Below are positions 1 through 8,946 of a stretch of 64,000 bases of DNA, piece after piece; positions within the stretch are counted from its first letter, which is position 1, and each line of letters opens with the position of its first letter. Both the position numbers and the translations under genes were made by a program. The notes below the pieces were generated by a model, which saw nothing but the letters and a program-made list of their open reading frames with translations, was not told the DNA's origin and did no database searches. The stretch covers positions 1 through 64,000 of the forward strand of contig JAHJSQ010000090.1 in the NCBI GenBank assembly GCA_018830325.1, read 5' to 3'. The DNA is from Gammaproteobacteria bacterium (GTDB lineage Bacteria; Pseudomonadota; Gammaproteobacteria; Methylococcales; Methylomonadaceae).

Positions 1-120
1 AATAAAGCTGATTTAAAAGAACGGATTACTTTTGCATTGGATTCATTGAAGCACAATGCAGAACGTATTAGCTCCTTTTTCAGACTGGAAGATACTAAAT
101 ACGCTTCGAATGTAGCTTAA
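1..120 (+). pseudogene. Transposase C-terminal fragment (IS630-like?)
   Basis: An open frame enters from the left edge and ends at TAA (118-120), giving 39 residues. The ending, with SSFFRLEDTKYAS just before the stop, resembles the C-terminus of IS630-type DDE transposases. Only the tail is visible, so neither the family nor the integrity of the gene can be settled. The following 300 bases hold no terminal repeat that I recognise. Confidence 0.45.
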
Positions 121-429
121 TTAATCACGGGCTCTATAAATCTCAATGCTTGTTGGTTGCTGAACATAACAAGTTATTTTCTAGATCTCCATATCTTGTT
201 CAGCTAGACTCGCTCATTAGGTCAATTTCTTTCTGAAAGCCTTGTCGTTTTATTTGGGATAACATATATTCCTGCCTTAAAACAACAATTACAGAAAGTC
301 TCGCACGGTAAATTTGTGCCAACCCCCAAAATCATGAAAAATCAGCGTTTTTTGGGTTACATGAAAATTCTATCCATTTGATTTTAATTGATTTAAGTAA
401 TTGGTGCCTGCAATTTTCAAATGCTATCC
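121..429. other. Intergenic, no gene seen
   Basis: AT-rich stretch between the transposase tail and the decayed integrase. All frames are interrupted and I see no RNA gene, array or strong hairpin. It may contain the border of the mobile element to the left or more decayed integrase sequence. Confidence 0.5.
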
Positions 430-840
430 GGGAGTTGATGTATTTCTTTGCTTTTAAAGGTATTAATGATCAGGACAAATTTACCCTGGAAAGTCTCGGC
501 TCTCCATGAAGCCGACCTTAAAACCGATTATGCAGGTGTATTTTTACCGGATCAATCAGGAAAAAAATATAAAAATGCCGCTAAAGATTTCATTTGGCAG
601 TGGTTTTCCCCTCAACAATCGTTAACATGGGTCACGGAAACGCAAGAACGTAAGCGCATCATATCCTGAGTCGGTGGCACAGAAAGCGATCAAACGCGCC
701 GTAAATGATGCCAAATTGATCAAACGGGCAACCGTCCATACTTTGCGGCATTCCTTCGCCAACCAATTATGACATTCGCACTATTCAGGAATTACCGGGC
801 ACAGCGATGTCAGAACCACGATGATTTATACCCATACAGC
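430..840 (+). pseudogene. Integron integrase, C-terminal half, decayed
   Basis: Remains of an IntI-type tyrosine recombinase. Segments in shifting frames read HEADLKTDYAGVFLPD, then KNAAKDFIWQWF (an insertion typical of integron integrases), ETQERKR, AIKRAVNDAKLIKRATVHT and LRHSFA (the HxLRH box). They end with YDIRTIQE and GHSDVRTTMIYTHTA, which holds the nucleophile tyrosine. At least two frameshifts (near 660 and 765) and the missing N-terminal half make it non-functional. The complementary N-terminal half lies at 14935-15318 on the other strand. The assignment rests on conserved family boxes; that both are parts of one former gene is inference. Confidence 0.75.
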
Positions 841-932
841 CCTAATACACGCCATCCATGGCGTAATGCAAAATCTGCATTCACGCTATCATAGACGCTT
901 GAGTCGCCGCCAATCCTACGCGGACGTATTCA

Positions 933-998
933 CCCAACACCTAAATTCCATAGCCCATTGGCTATGGTTAACCATCTTTAGATATTTTAGGCACTGGG
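933..998 (+). repeat. Small inverted-repeat element, copy 1 (MITE-like)
   Basis: A 66-bp element beginning CCCAACACCTAAATT and ending in a degenerate inverted copy (TTTTAGGCACTGGG). It has a central palindrome CCATAGCCCATTGGCTATGG. The left flank is GGACGTATTCA, as in the other copies, but the right outer flank (TTCACGGCGT) is missing, so the insertion site is damaged here. See the intact copy at 51101-51165. Confidence 0.75.
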
Positions 999-1174
999 CC
1001 TGTCAAGCGAGCACCCTAACCTAGGCTAAGCTACATAGTCCCGGGAAGTTATCTGTCGCGAAACCCTAATGAAAAAAACCAATTCGATACGACCATAGGC
1101 CACCAATAGGTACGATTTTTGCTTTTAATTTCAAAGCATTCCAAAATAGTGCGGCAAATGTGATATTGTTGTGC
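966..1174 (+). repeat. Upstream duplication, copy A
   Basis: About 209 bp that recurs, roughly 80% identical by eye, at 1348-1564. Shared blocks include GTCGCGAAACCCTAATGAA, the GGTAC...TTGCT promoter-like element, CATTCCAAAATAGT and ATTGTTGTGC. The duplication is in direct orientation with a 385-bp offset between the promoter-like elements. The divergence suggests an old event. Confidence 0.8.
1108..1123 (+). promoter_or_regulatory. Sigma54-like -24/-12 element, distal copy
   Basis: AGGTACGATTTTTGCT has GG at 1109-1110 and GC at 1121-1122 with exactly ten bases between. This matches the RpoN consensus TGGYACRNNNNTTGCW except for the first T. It lies in duplication copy A, so it may be a relic or an alternative start point. 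No NifA-type activator site (TGT-N10-ACA) was found nearby. Confidence 0.5.
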
Positions 1175-1190
1175 TTCACGGACGTATTCA

Positions 1191-1255
1191 CCCAACGCCT
1201 AACTTCCATAGCTCATTGGCTATGATTAAGTATCTTGGATAATTTAGGCGCTGGG
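1191..1255 (+). repeat. Small inverted-repeat element, copy 2 (MITE-like)
   Basis: A 65-bp element from CCCAACGCCTAACTT to AATTTAGGCGCTGGG with the central CCATAG...CTATG palindrome. It is flanked by TTCA (1187-1190) and CTCA (1256-1259), which fits a 4-bp target duplication with one later change. It sits inside an outer repeat, GGACGTATTCA...TGGCGTCC. Confidence 0.8.
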
Positions 1256-1347
1256 CTCATGGCGTCCTGCCGGGCGAGCGACCGCGCTCTCCGCCACGCC
1301 TCACTCTTTCATTTGCCGGGGCGACACCCAGACCTTCATGATCACTA

Positions 1348-1564
1348 GGTTAACTACTTTGAATAATTTAGTTACCAAGCCTGTCAACCGATCAACCGAA
1401 CCTAGGCCAAGCCCCATAGCTCCGGGAGGTTATTTGTCGCGAAACCCTAATGAATAAAAAAACCGATTCGATATGATCACCACCCATCAATCAGGCATGT
1501 TTTTTGCTTGTTAGTTTCAGCAGCAGCATTCCAAAATAGTCCAGCAAATGTGCTATTGTTGTGC
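1348..1564 (+). repeat. Upstream duplication, copy B
   Basis: Second copy of the 966-1174 block, lying directly upstream of the oxidoreductase gene. It carries the proximal sigma54-like element at 1493-1508. Small indels separate it from copy A. Confidence 0.8.
1493..1508 (+). promoter_or_regulatory. Sigma54-like -24/-12 promoter of the nifJ-rnf operon
   Basis: AGGCATGTTTTTTGCT has GG at 1494-1495 and GC at 1506-1507 with the obligatory ten-base spacing of RpoN promoters. A transcript would start near 1519, leaving a leader of about 175 nt before the ATG at 1695. Conservation of this element in both diverged copies, while the bases around it changed, supports function. RpoN control would fit an operon tied to nitrogen fixation, but no nif gene other than the nifJ homologue is in view. 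Confidence 0.6.
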
Positions 1565-1694
1565 CGAATGAAGCCTAATTAATCGACCAAAAAAACATTG
1601 CCAATCAGATTCAATTGGAATACTGTTTTAGCTGAGGATACGTCGAAAAGTCACTCTGAAATACCTATCCATAATCCCACTACGCGATATCGTC

Positions 1695-4600
1695 ATGGAA
1701 AATAGAAACAAGCAATTCAAATATCCAGGAACAAGGGTTGCCATGGATGGCAATACAGTAGCCATCATGTGCGAACGCGAATCCTCGGATGCCGCAGGCG
1801 CCTATCCCATCACACCCTCCACCCAAATGGGCGAATACTGGGCTGAAGAGGCGGCCAAAGGACATTTGAATATTTCCGACCGCCCTCTCATCTTTATTGA
1901 GCCGGAAGGAGAGCATGCCGCGGCTGCAGTAACGGCCGGATTGTCCATGACAGGCTTGAGGTCCACCAATTTTTCCTCTGGTCAGGGCATTGCCTACATG
2001 CATGAATCGCTTTATGCCGCTGTCGGAAAAAGGCTGACCTATGTTTTGAACATAGGCGCAAGAGCCATGACCAAAGCCACTCTCAATGTGCATGCCGGAC
2101 ACGATGATTACCATGCGATTGACGATACCGGTTTTTTTCAGCTTTTTGCCAAAAAAGCCCAGCATGTGGCCGACCTGAATATCATCTCCCACAGAATTGC
2201 CGAATTGGCCTTGAATCCGGGCGTAATCGCACAAGACGGCTTTTTAACCACCCATTTGATCGAGTCTCTTTTATTGCCGGAGCGGGAGTTGATCAAGGAG
2301 TATCTGGGTAGACCGGACGACATCATCGATACGCCTACTCCGGCTCAAAGAATCATTTATGGGGAGAAAAGAAGACGTATTCCTGAACTGTGGGATGTGG
2401 ACAATCCTATGATGGCCGGTATCGTGCAAAATCAGGATGCTTATATGCAAAGTGTCGCCGCTCAGCGTCCTTTCTTTTTCGACCATATAAAAGAGCTGAC
2501 CGACCAAGCTTTCGAGGAATATTATCAATTGACGGGGCGTCGTTACGCACGCGTCATGACCTATAAAGTCGAAGACGCCGATTACCTAATTCTAGGTCAG
2601 GGCAGCGTAGTCTCTAGTGCCGAAGCGGTGGCGGATTACTTAAGAAAAACTCGAGGCTTGAAAGTCGGCGTGGTGGATTTGGTGATGTTCCGGCCCTTCC
2701 CGGCGGATCTTTTGGGAAAAGTTTTAAAGGGCCGAAAAGGGGTCGCCATTTTGGAAAGGCTGGATCAGCCGTTGGCAGAAGATCCTCCTATCATGCGTGA
2801 AACCCGCGCGGTAATTACCAAATGTATCGAAAACGGCACGCACAAGAAAAATATTCCGTATCCGGACTTGCCTTCCTACTCGTTCAGCGAAATGCCGCCT
2901 TTATATTCGGGCTCTTTCGGCATGGGCAGCCGCGATCTTCAACCGGAAGGCATTATTGGCGCGATAGAAAACATGCTGCCTGATGGCAAACACAAAAAAC
3001 GCTTTTATTTGTCGATCGACTTTATCCGGGAACATGCCTTCACGCCCAAACAAAGAGCCCATCAAGAAGCCATTCAAGAGGCTTATCCGAATGTGAAGGA
3101 ATTGGCTGTTCGCGGTTCTGAAAACCCAAACCTGATGCCGCAGGGCGCCATTACGGTGAGGTTTCACTCGGTCGGCGGTTGGGGCGCTATCACGACAGGA
3201 AAAAACCTGGCAATGACGCTGTTCGATCTTTTGGGCTACGACATCAAAGCCAATCCTAAATACGGTTCGGAGAAAAAAGGACAACCGACCACTTACTATC
3301 TTGCCGCCGCGCCCGAACCGATCAATATCAATTGCGAATATTATTTCGTCGATGTGGTGCTATCGCCTGACCCGAATGTTTTCAAGCATACCAATGCCTT
3401 GGCGGGCCTCAAAAAAGGCGGAACTTTTATCATTCAAAGCGAGCGGAAAACCGCCGATGAAGTTTGGGCCGACATACCGGTACATTACCAAAAAATGATC
3501 ATCGACAATGAGATTCGAGTCTTTTATGTCGATGGATTCAAAATCGCAAGAGAAGAAGCGACCGATCCGGAATTGCAGCTCAGGATGCAGGGCATTGCCT
3601 TTCAGGGCGGTTTTTTCGCGGCCTCCCCTTTGATGGAAAAATCCGGACTCAGCGATGTCGCGCTGTTGAAAGCGATAGAAGAACAACTGCAACATAAGTT
3701 CGGCAGCAAAGGTCAGCGGGTCGTCGATGACAACATGCGCGTCGTGAAGCGCGGATTCGATGAAGTCCACGAAATCAAAAACAAAGTCTTAGGCGCTCAA
3801 GCCGAGAAAACCAGCGGGCAATTGATTGCGCCGATTCCAAGCCTGCTGAAAACCAGCCCGCAGAGTGAATCCAAACTCAGCGATATTCACCGTTTTTGGG
3901 AACAGACCGGTAATTTCTATCTGACCGGCCAAGGCAATGACAACCTGACCGATCCCTTTATCGGTTTGAGCGTGATGCCGGCAACGACATCGCTGTTCAG
4001 GGATATGACCGGCATTCGCTTTGAGCATCCGGAATGGGTGGCCGATAATTGCACCGCGTGCGGCAACTGTTACACGGTTTGCCCAGACACGGCCATTCCC
4101 GGCTTGGTGAGCGAATTATCGGATGTGCTCGATACGGTTTTGAAACGGGTGAAACGGAAACACGACAAACTCGAATTTCTGCCTAAAACCGTCAAACAAC
4201 TGGAACCCAAAATTCGTGCGCTTTTCAATGAGCCGCACGAGGGGGTCACCGTGAACAACATGGTCAATGAAGCCATCGATGCCGTTATCGAACAAGAATC
4301 GAAGGACTCATTACTCTCTACCGAACTGCAATGGTTCAGGGACGAACTCGGCGATTTCCAGTTTTCGCTGACTCGGCCCTACTATGACCTGCATGAAAAG
4401 AAAGCAGCTAATAGCGGAGGCTTATTTAGTATCACTGTCAACCCTACGACCTGTAAAGGCTGTATGGAATGCGTCAAGGTCTGCGATGACGACGCATTGA
4501 GGGTAGTCAAACAAACCGATGAATCGATTGCAAAATTGAGAGAGGAATGGGGCTTTTGGAGCGACCTTCCGAATACTCCGAAAAAATTTCATCGCGTTGA

Positions 4601-6599
4601 CGACTTGGAAGAGAAAATAGGTCCTCTGGAAACCATCTTGTTGGATAAAGGAGCCTATCAAAGCTTTGCCAGTGGCGACGGGGCCTGTTTGGGTTGCTCC
4701 GAGAAGTCGGTCGTTCATCTATTCATGGCTACGGTGGAGTCCCTGATGATTCCACGGGTCGAAAAACATGTGGCTTATCTTCAGGAACTGATTGAAAAGC
4801 TGGAGAAACATGTTCAACTCAAATTGATGAATACAATGAACGTCACGGACACCGACATGATGTCCAAGATTGTCGCCGAAATGCAGGGAGGGGATCTGAC
4901 CATGTCCGGGATTGCCCGTAGATTGGAGCATGAAAAAGGTTCTTCCCCGATCGACCAGGAATGGTTGACCGAAACGACGCAAACCATTGCCGGCCTGAAA
5001 CATTTACATTGGAAATATACCAACGGAGCCACCGGAAAAGGCCGCTCGACGATGGGCATGACCAATGCGACGGGCTGTACCTCGGTATGGGGCAGTACTT
5101 ATCCGTACAATCCCTATCCGTTCCCTTGGGCGAATCATTTGTTCCAAGACAGTACTTCCTTGGCTATGGGGATTTTTGAAGGTCATATGGCCAAAATGGC
5201 TGACGGATTCAAATTGATACGTAAAGCTGAATTGGAATTGAGTGAAAAATACAATCCCCGCGATCATAACGAATTCTTCAGCTATTTCAATTGGGAACAG
5301 TTTTCCGACCAAGAGTGGAAGTTGTGCCCGCCGGTCGTGGCTTTGGGCGGCGATGGCGCGATGTACGATATCGGTTTCCAAAATCTTTCGCGCATGATGG
5401 CCTCGGGCAAACCCATTAAAGTAGTGGTTGTCGATACCCAAGTCTATTCCAATACCGGCGGCCAAGCTTGTACTTCGGGTTTTGTCGGTCAAGTCTCCGA
5501 CATGGCGCAATTCGGCAAAGTCGGGAAAGGCAAATCCGAATCCAGAAAAGAAATAGGCTTGATCGGCATGGCGCACAGAAATACCTATGTCATGCAAGCC
5601 ACACTGGCCAACACCAGCCACATGATCGAAGGCTTCATCGACGGCTTGATGACGAAAAGACCGGCGCTGTTCAATCTGTACACCACTTGCCAACCCGAGC
5701 ACGGCGTGGGTGACGACATGGGGGCGCATCAAGCCAAATTGGTTGTCGAGTCCAGAGCCTATCCAATCTTCCGCTACAACCCCGACAAAGGCGTGACGCC
5801 TCAAGAGGCATTCGACTTGGAGGGCAACCCCGCGATGGACAAGCTATGGCCGACCTATGAACTGAAATACCTCGAAGGCGGTAGACAAAAATCGATGGAA
5901 GTTGCGATGACTTTTGCCGATTTCGCCTTGACCGAAGCACGGTTTAGAAAACACTTCCGCAAGGCACCTCGGGATACTTGGAATGAAAATATGGTGGTTT
6001 TGGCCGACTTCCTAAAACTAGACGAATCCGAAAGAGAAGGGAAATTTCCGTTCATTTGGGCCGTGGATAGCAAACAACTACTCAGTCGGGTTTTGGTCTC
6101 GAAAACGATCGTACTGTCCTGCGAGGAAAGAAGGGATTTCTGGATCATGTTGAAAGCCATTGCCGGCATTAAAGACGACAAAACAACGCCGGTGGAAGAT
6201 TTAGAAAGCAAAATCCGGACTGAAGTCGTCGGAAAGATTGCCAAGGGTTTGATGAAGCTAGCCGGTGATGAGGGATCAGGCATCATGGACTTGGCATTGG
6301 ATAAAACCGAAACAGAAACCTCGACAGGCGCAGCCGAAGTCAAAGCGGATAGCATGGAGCCTTGGCTTGAAACGGAGAATTGCACAGCCTGTGACGAGTG
6401 CATCAACCTGAACCCCAATATCTTCGCTTACAACAACGATAAAAAGGCCTTTATCAAAGATGCCAATGCCGGGCCTTACAGCGATTTGGTCAAGGCGGCT
6501 GAAAAATGTACCGCCGGCGTGATCCATCCGGGACTGCCTGCCGATAGAAGCGCCGCCGATATCGAGAAATGGATCAAAAGAGGCGAAAAATTCAATTGA
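1695..6599 (+). CDS. nifJ: Giant pyruvate:ferredoxin (flavodoxin) oxidoreductase with fused ferredoxin domain
   Basis: Thiamine-diphosphate and FeS enzyme that oxidises pyruvate (or another 2-oxoacid) to acyl-CoA and reduces ferredoxin or flavodoxin. The N-terminal POR domain (YPITPSTQMGE near residue 35), the gamma domain (near 490-690), two [4Fe-4S] motifs (C786-C796 and C920-C930), the third-cluster cysteines C998, C1001, C1128 and C1332, and the thiamine motif GDGAMYDIG near 1218 are all visible. At 1634 residues it is far longer than usual NifJ (about 1180). There are insertions between the two ferredoxin motifs and between C1001 and C1128. A C-terminal ferredoxin-like domain has C1563, C1566, C1569 and C1605. 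It is first in the operon, 4 bp before rnfC. Substrate preference cannot be read from sequence. Confidence 0.92.
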   Translation: MENRNKQFKYPGTRVAMDGNTVAIMCERESSDAAGAYPITPSTQMGEYWAEEAAKGHLNISDRPLIFIEPEGEHAAAAVTAGLSMTGLRSTNFSSGQGIAYMHESLYAAVGKRLTYVLNIGARAMTKATLNVHAGHDDYHAIDDTGFFQLFAKKAQHVADLNIISHRIAELALNPGVIAQDGFLTTHLIESLLLPERELIKEYLGRPDDIIDTPTPAQRIIYGEKRRRIPELWDVDNPMMAGIVQNQDAYMQSVAAQRPFFFDHIKELTDQAFEEYYQLTGRRYARVMTYKVEDADYLILGQGSVVSSAEAVADYLRKTRGLKVGVVDLVMFRPFPADLLGKVLKGRKGVAILERLDQPLAEDPPIMRETRAVITKCIENGTHKKNIPYPDLPSYSFSEMPPLYSGSFGMGSRDLQPEGIIGAIENMLPDGKHKKRFYLSIDFIREHAFTPKQRAHQEAIQEAYPNVKELAVRGSENPNLMPQGAITVRFHSVGGWGAITTGKNLAMTLFDLLGYDIKANPKYGSEKKGQPTTYYLAAAPEPININCEYYFVDVVLSPDPNVFKHTNALAGLKKGGTFIIQSERKTADEVWADIPVHYQKMIIDNEIRVFYVDGFKIAREEATDPELQLRMQGIAFQGGFFAASPLMEKSGLSDVALLKAIEEQLQHKFGSKGQRVVDDNMRVVKRGFDEVHEIKNKVLGAQAEKTSGQLIAPIPSLLKTSPQSESKLSDIHRFWEQTGNFYLTGQGNDNLTDPFIGLSVMPATTSLFRDMTGIRFEHPEWVADNCTACGNCYTVCPDTAIPGLVSELSDVLDTVLKRVKRKHDKLEFLPKTVKQLEPKIRALFNEPHEGVTVNNMVNEAIDAVIEQESKDSLLSTELQWFRDELGDFQFSLTRPYYDLHEKKAANSGGLFSITVNPTTCKGCMECVKVCDDDALRVVKQTDESIAKLREEWGFWSDLPNTPKKFHRVDDLEEKIGPLETILLDKGAYQSFASGDGACLGCSEKSVVHLFMATVESLMIPRVEKHVAYLQELIEKLEKHVQLKLMNTMNVTDTDMMSKIVAEMQGGDLTMSGIARRLEHEKGSSPIDQEWLTETTQTIAGLKHLHWKYTNGATGKGRSTMGMTNATGCTSVWGSTYPYNPYPFPWANHLFQDSTSLAMGIFEGHMAKMADGFKLIRKAELELSEKYNPRDHNEFFSYFNWEQFSDQEWKLCPPVVALGGDGAMYDIGFQNLSRMMASGKPIKVVVVDTQVYSNTGGQACTSGFVGQVSDMAQFGKVGKGKSESRKEIGLIGMAHRNTYVMQATLANTSHMIEGFIDGLMTKRPALFNLYTTCQPEHGVGDDMGAHQAKLVVESRAYPIFRYNPDKGVTPQEAFDLEGNPAMDKLWPTYELKYLEGGRQKSMEVAMTFADFALTEARFRKHFRKAPRDTWNENMVVLADFLKLDESEREGKFPFIWAVDSKQLLSRVLVSKTIVLSCEERRDFWIMLKAIAGIKDDKTTPVEDLESKIRTEVVGKIAKGLMKLAGDEGSGIMDLALDKTETETSTGAAEVKADSMEPWLETENCTACDECINLNPNIFAYNNDKKAFIKDANAGPYSDLVKAAEKCTAGVIHPGLPADRSAADIEKWIKRGEKFN

Positions 6600-6603
6600 T
6601 GCC

Positions 6604-7944
6604 GTGTTGAAATTTTTTTCAAATACTTTCAAGCATGGGGTACATCCCCCGGAACACAAGGAGGACACGAACAAACTGCCCGTCCGGCAGTTTCCGTTTC
6701 CTCCGTTGATTGTCCTTCCGATGCAGCAGCATATAGGCAAGCCGGCTCAAGTCATCGTACGCGAAGGCCAGGAGGTCGCACGGGGACAGCTGCTGGCCAA
6801 GGCCGACGGCTATCTGTCGGTTCCGATGCATGCTCCGGTTTCCGGGGTTGTCAGGAAAATCGCCAATGTGCCGGTCATCGGCGGTCAAAAGGCAAGCGGC
6901 ATTTATCTTGAAACATTCCCTTTTTCCGGACAAGAAGTCGTGGAAGGCTTGCCTGTTCCCCTGTCGGCAAGCCCGGAAGCCATTTTACAAGGCATCCAAG
7001 ATGCCGGTATTGTGGGCTTAGGCGGGGCCGCATTCCCGACCCACGTCAAGTTGAAAATTCCGGAAGGAAAATTCTGCGAGCACTTGATCATCAACGGGAT
7101 TGAATGCGAGCCTTATCTGACTACCGATCATCGAGTCATGCTCGAACAGGCGGATGATATTTTCACCGGCATTCGATATCTTCTCAGAGTCACCGACGCC
7201 AAACAGGTCATTATCGGTATCGAAGCCAACAAAAAAGATGCCGCCGATCATTTAGCCGATCGGATTCCTGACGATTTGCCGGTAAAAGTCAAAGTCGTTC
7301 CCGTCAAATACCCTCAGGGCGCCGAGAAAATGCTGATTACGGCATTGCTCGGTAAAGAGGTTCCTTTAGGCGGTTTTCCGATCGATGTTCATGCCGTAGC
7401 GGTCAATGTCGCCACGACGGCCGAAATCGGAAGATTGTTGCCTCATGGCAGAGGGATTCAGGAAAGAGTGGTCACGATTACCGGACCCGGAATCAAGAAA
7501 AAAGGCAATTATCTGATTCCGGTCGGGACGCCGCTACGCTTTGTATTGGAACACGTCGGAGCCGCAGAAAACCTCAGCGAAATTTATATGGGCGGGCCGA
7601 TGATGGGCATTTCGGCCTCCGACTTGGATATCTCGATTGTCAAAGGCACATCCGGCATCGTGGTGTTCGGCGATGAAAATGTCAAAAGAAGCGACAAAAT
7701 CTATCCGTGTATCAAATGCGGGGCCTGTGTCGATGCCTGTCCGATTTCCCTGAATCCTTCGCGATTGGGCATCTTGGCAAAATCCGAAGCTTACGACACG
7801 ATGGCCGAGGAGTACCATCTGATGGATTGTTTCGAATGCGGTTCTTGCTCCTATGTGTGCCCATCCAATATTCCTTTGGTGCAATATTTCAGAGTCGCCA
7901 AAGGAATCGTCAGAAAAAGAAAATCGGCGGTTGCCCATGTTTAG
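6604..7944 (+). CDS. rnfC: Rnf complex subunit RnfC
   Basis: Peripheral FeS/flavin-binding subunit of the ion-translocating ferredoxin:NAD+ oxidoreductase. It is the NADH-side electron module and is related to NqrF/NuoF-type domains. The biotinyl-like region near residues 40-95 (PMHAPVSGVV) is followed by the Rossmann-like GLGGAAFPTHVK segment. Two [4Fe-4S] motifs, CIKCGACVDACP (C369 on) and CFECGSCSYVCP (C409 on), lie near the C-terminus. The 446-residue length is that of a compact RnfC without the long Ala/Lys-rich tail of E. coli RsxC. The start is GTG, 4 bp after the preceding stop. The 3' end overlaps rnfD by 8 bp, so the genes are co-translated. Confidence 0.93.
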   Translation: MLKFFSNTFKHGVHPPEHKEDTNKLPVRQFPFPPLIVLPMQQHIGKPAQVIVREGQEVARGQLLAKADGYLSVPMHAPVSGVVRKIANVPVIGGQKASGIYLETFPFSGQEVVEGLPVPLSASPEAILQGIQDAGIVGLGGAAFPTHVKLKIPEGKFCEHLIINGIECEPYLTTDHRVMLEQADDIFTGIRYLLRVTDAKQVIIGIEANKKDAADHLADRIPDDLPVKVKVVPVKYPQGAEKMLITALLGKEVPLGGFPIDVHAVAVNVATTAEIGRLLPHGRGIQERVVTITGPGIKKKGNYLIPVGTPLRFVLEHVGAAENLSEIYMGGPMMGISASDLDISIVKGTSGIVVFGDENVKRSDKIYPCIKCGACVDACPISLNPSRLGILAKSEAYDTMAEEYHLMDCFECGSCSYVCPSNIPLVQYFRVAKGIVRKRKSAVAHV

Positions 7945-8935
7945 CAAAACCCTACGTATCAGCAGTTCGCCCCATATCAACAAAGGGGTCGGCGTCGATG
8001 TGATCATGCGCAACGTAATCTATGCGCTTCTGCCGGTTACGGTCTTTGCTATTTATGCCTTCGGCATCAATGCGCTTTTGGTGATTCTCACCTCCCTGAT
8101 TGCTTGCGTATTGACCGAGCATCTATTGAACAAATTCTCCAACCGGCCGAGCACGATTGCCGACGGCTCGGCGGTGATTACCGGTTTGCTGTTGGGATTG
8201 ACGTTACCGCCGATTTTTCCATTATGGATGACCTTCATCGGCGGCGTATTGGCGATTGCCTTGGGCAAATTCGTTTTTGGCGGTCTAGGCTACAATGCTT
8301 TTAACCCGGCTTTGGTCGGAAGAGCTATTCTACAAGCTGCCTTTCCAGTCGCGATCACGACTTGGCATCCGGCTTTTTTGGCGGACAGATTCACCCGCGT
8401 GTCCGAATCGGTGCTAACTTTTCCGTTTGCAAAACCTGTCGTCGACGGCATATCGGGCGCCACGCCGCTTTCTGCTTTTAAGTTCGATCAAGTTACCACG
8501 GAAAGTGCCGATTTGGCCATGGGACTTATCAGCGGATCGATCGGAGAAACATCTTCCGTGTTGATCGCATTGGGCGGGCTCTATTTAATTGCCCGCAAGA
8601 TGATGAACTGGCGCATTCCTGTCGCCATTTTAGGTGCTGTTTATGTTTTGAGCGGCATTTTGTATTGGATTAATCCGGAAATCTATCCTTCTCCGGAATT
8701 TATGCTTTTCTCCGGCGGCTTGATGCTGGGGGCGGTATTCATGGCCACTGATATGGTGGGTTCCCCGATAACGCCATTGGGCGTCGTGATTTATGGCATC
8801 TTTATTGGGCTGCTGGTAGTCGTTATTCGGATTTGGGGCGGTCTGCCCGAGGGCGTGATGTATGCCATTTTATTGGGAAATTCGCTATCGCCTCACATCG
8901 ACCGACTCATCCGTCCTAAAGTTTACGGGACCTGA
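7937..8935 (+). CDS. rnfD: Rnf complex membrane subunit RnfD
   Basis: Polytopic inner-membrane subunit of Rnf, homologous to NqrB, with covalently bound FMN. I start it at the ATG inside the end of rnfC (MFSKTLRISSSPHINKG), because that matches the family N-terminus; upstream in-frame codons lie in rnfC coding sequence. The protein has 332 residues and about nine to ten hydrophobic segments. The motif DGISGATPLSAF carries the likely FMN-attachment threonine T176. It lies 11 bp before rnfG. Confidence 0.93.
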   Translation: MFSKTLRISSSPHINKGVGVDVIMRNVIYALLPVTVFAIYAFGINALLVILTSLIACVLTEHLLNKFSNRPSTIADGSAVITGLLLGLTLPPIFPLWMTFIGGVLAIALGKFVFGGLGYNAFNPALVGRAILQAAFPVAITTWHPAFLADRFTRVSESVLTFPFAKPVVDGISGATPLSAFKFDQVTTESADLAMGLISGSIGETSSVLIALGGLYLIARKMMNWRIPVAILGAVYVLSGILYWINPEIYPSPEFMLFSGGLMLGAVFMATDMVGSPITPLGVVIYGIFIGLLVVVIRIWGGLPEGVMYAILLGNSLSPHIDRLIRPKVYGT

Positions 8936-8946
8936 AAGGTAAAAGC

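Noticed and set aside
821..1024. 67-codon open frame at the end of the integrase remnant
   Set aside because: Its first codons are the integrase C-terminus and the rest runs through a palindromic repeat, so it is not a gene.
966..1564. Possible CRISPR-like or tandem array upstream of nifJ
   Set aside because: Only two long diverged copies exist, without short regular repeats and spacers; it is a plain duplication.
1348..1694. NifA activator site (TGT-N10-ACA) upstream of the sigma54-like element
   Set aside because: No sequence with the right spacing was found by eye, so NifA control is not claimed.
5004..5804. Long open frame (266 codons) on the minus strand inside nifJ
   Set aside because: It is antisense to the conserved thiamine-binding part of the oxidoreductase, has no ribosome site and no recognisable domain; codon bias of the real gene explains it.
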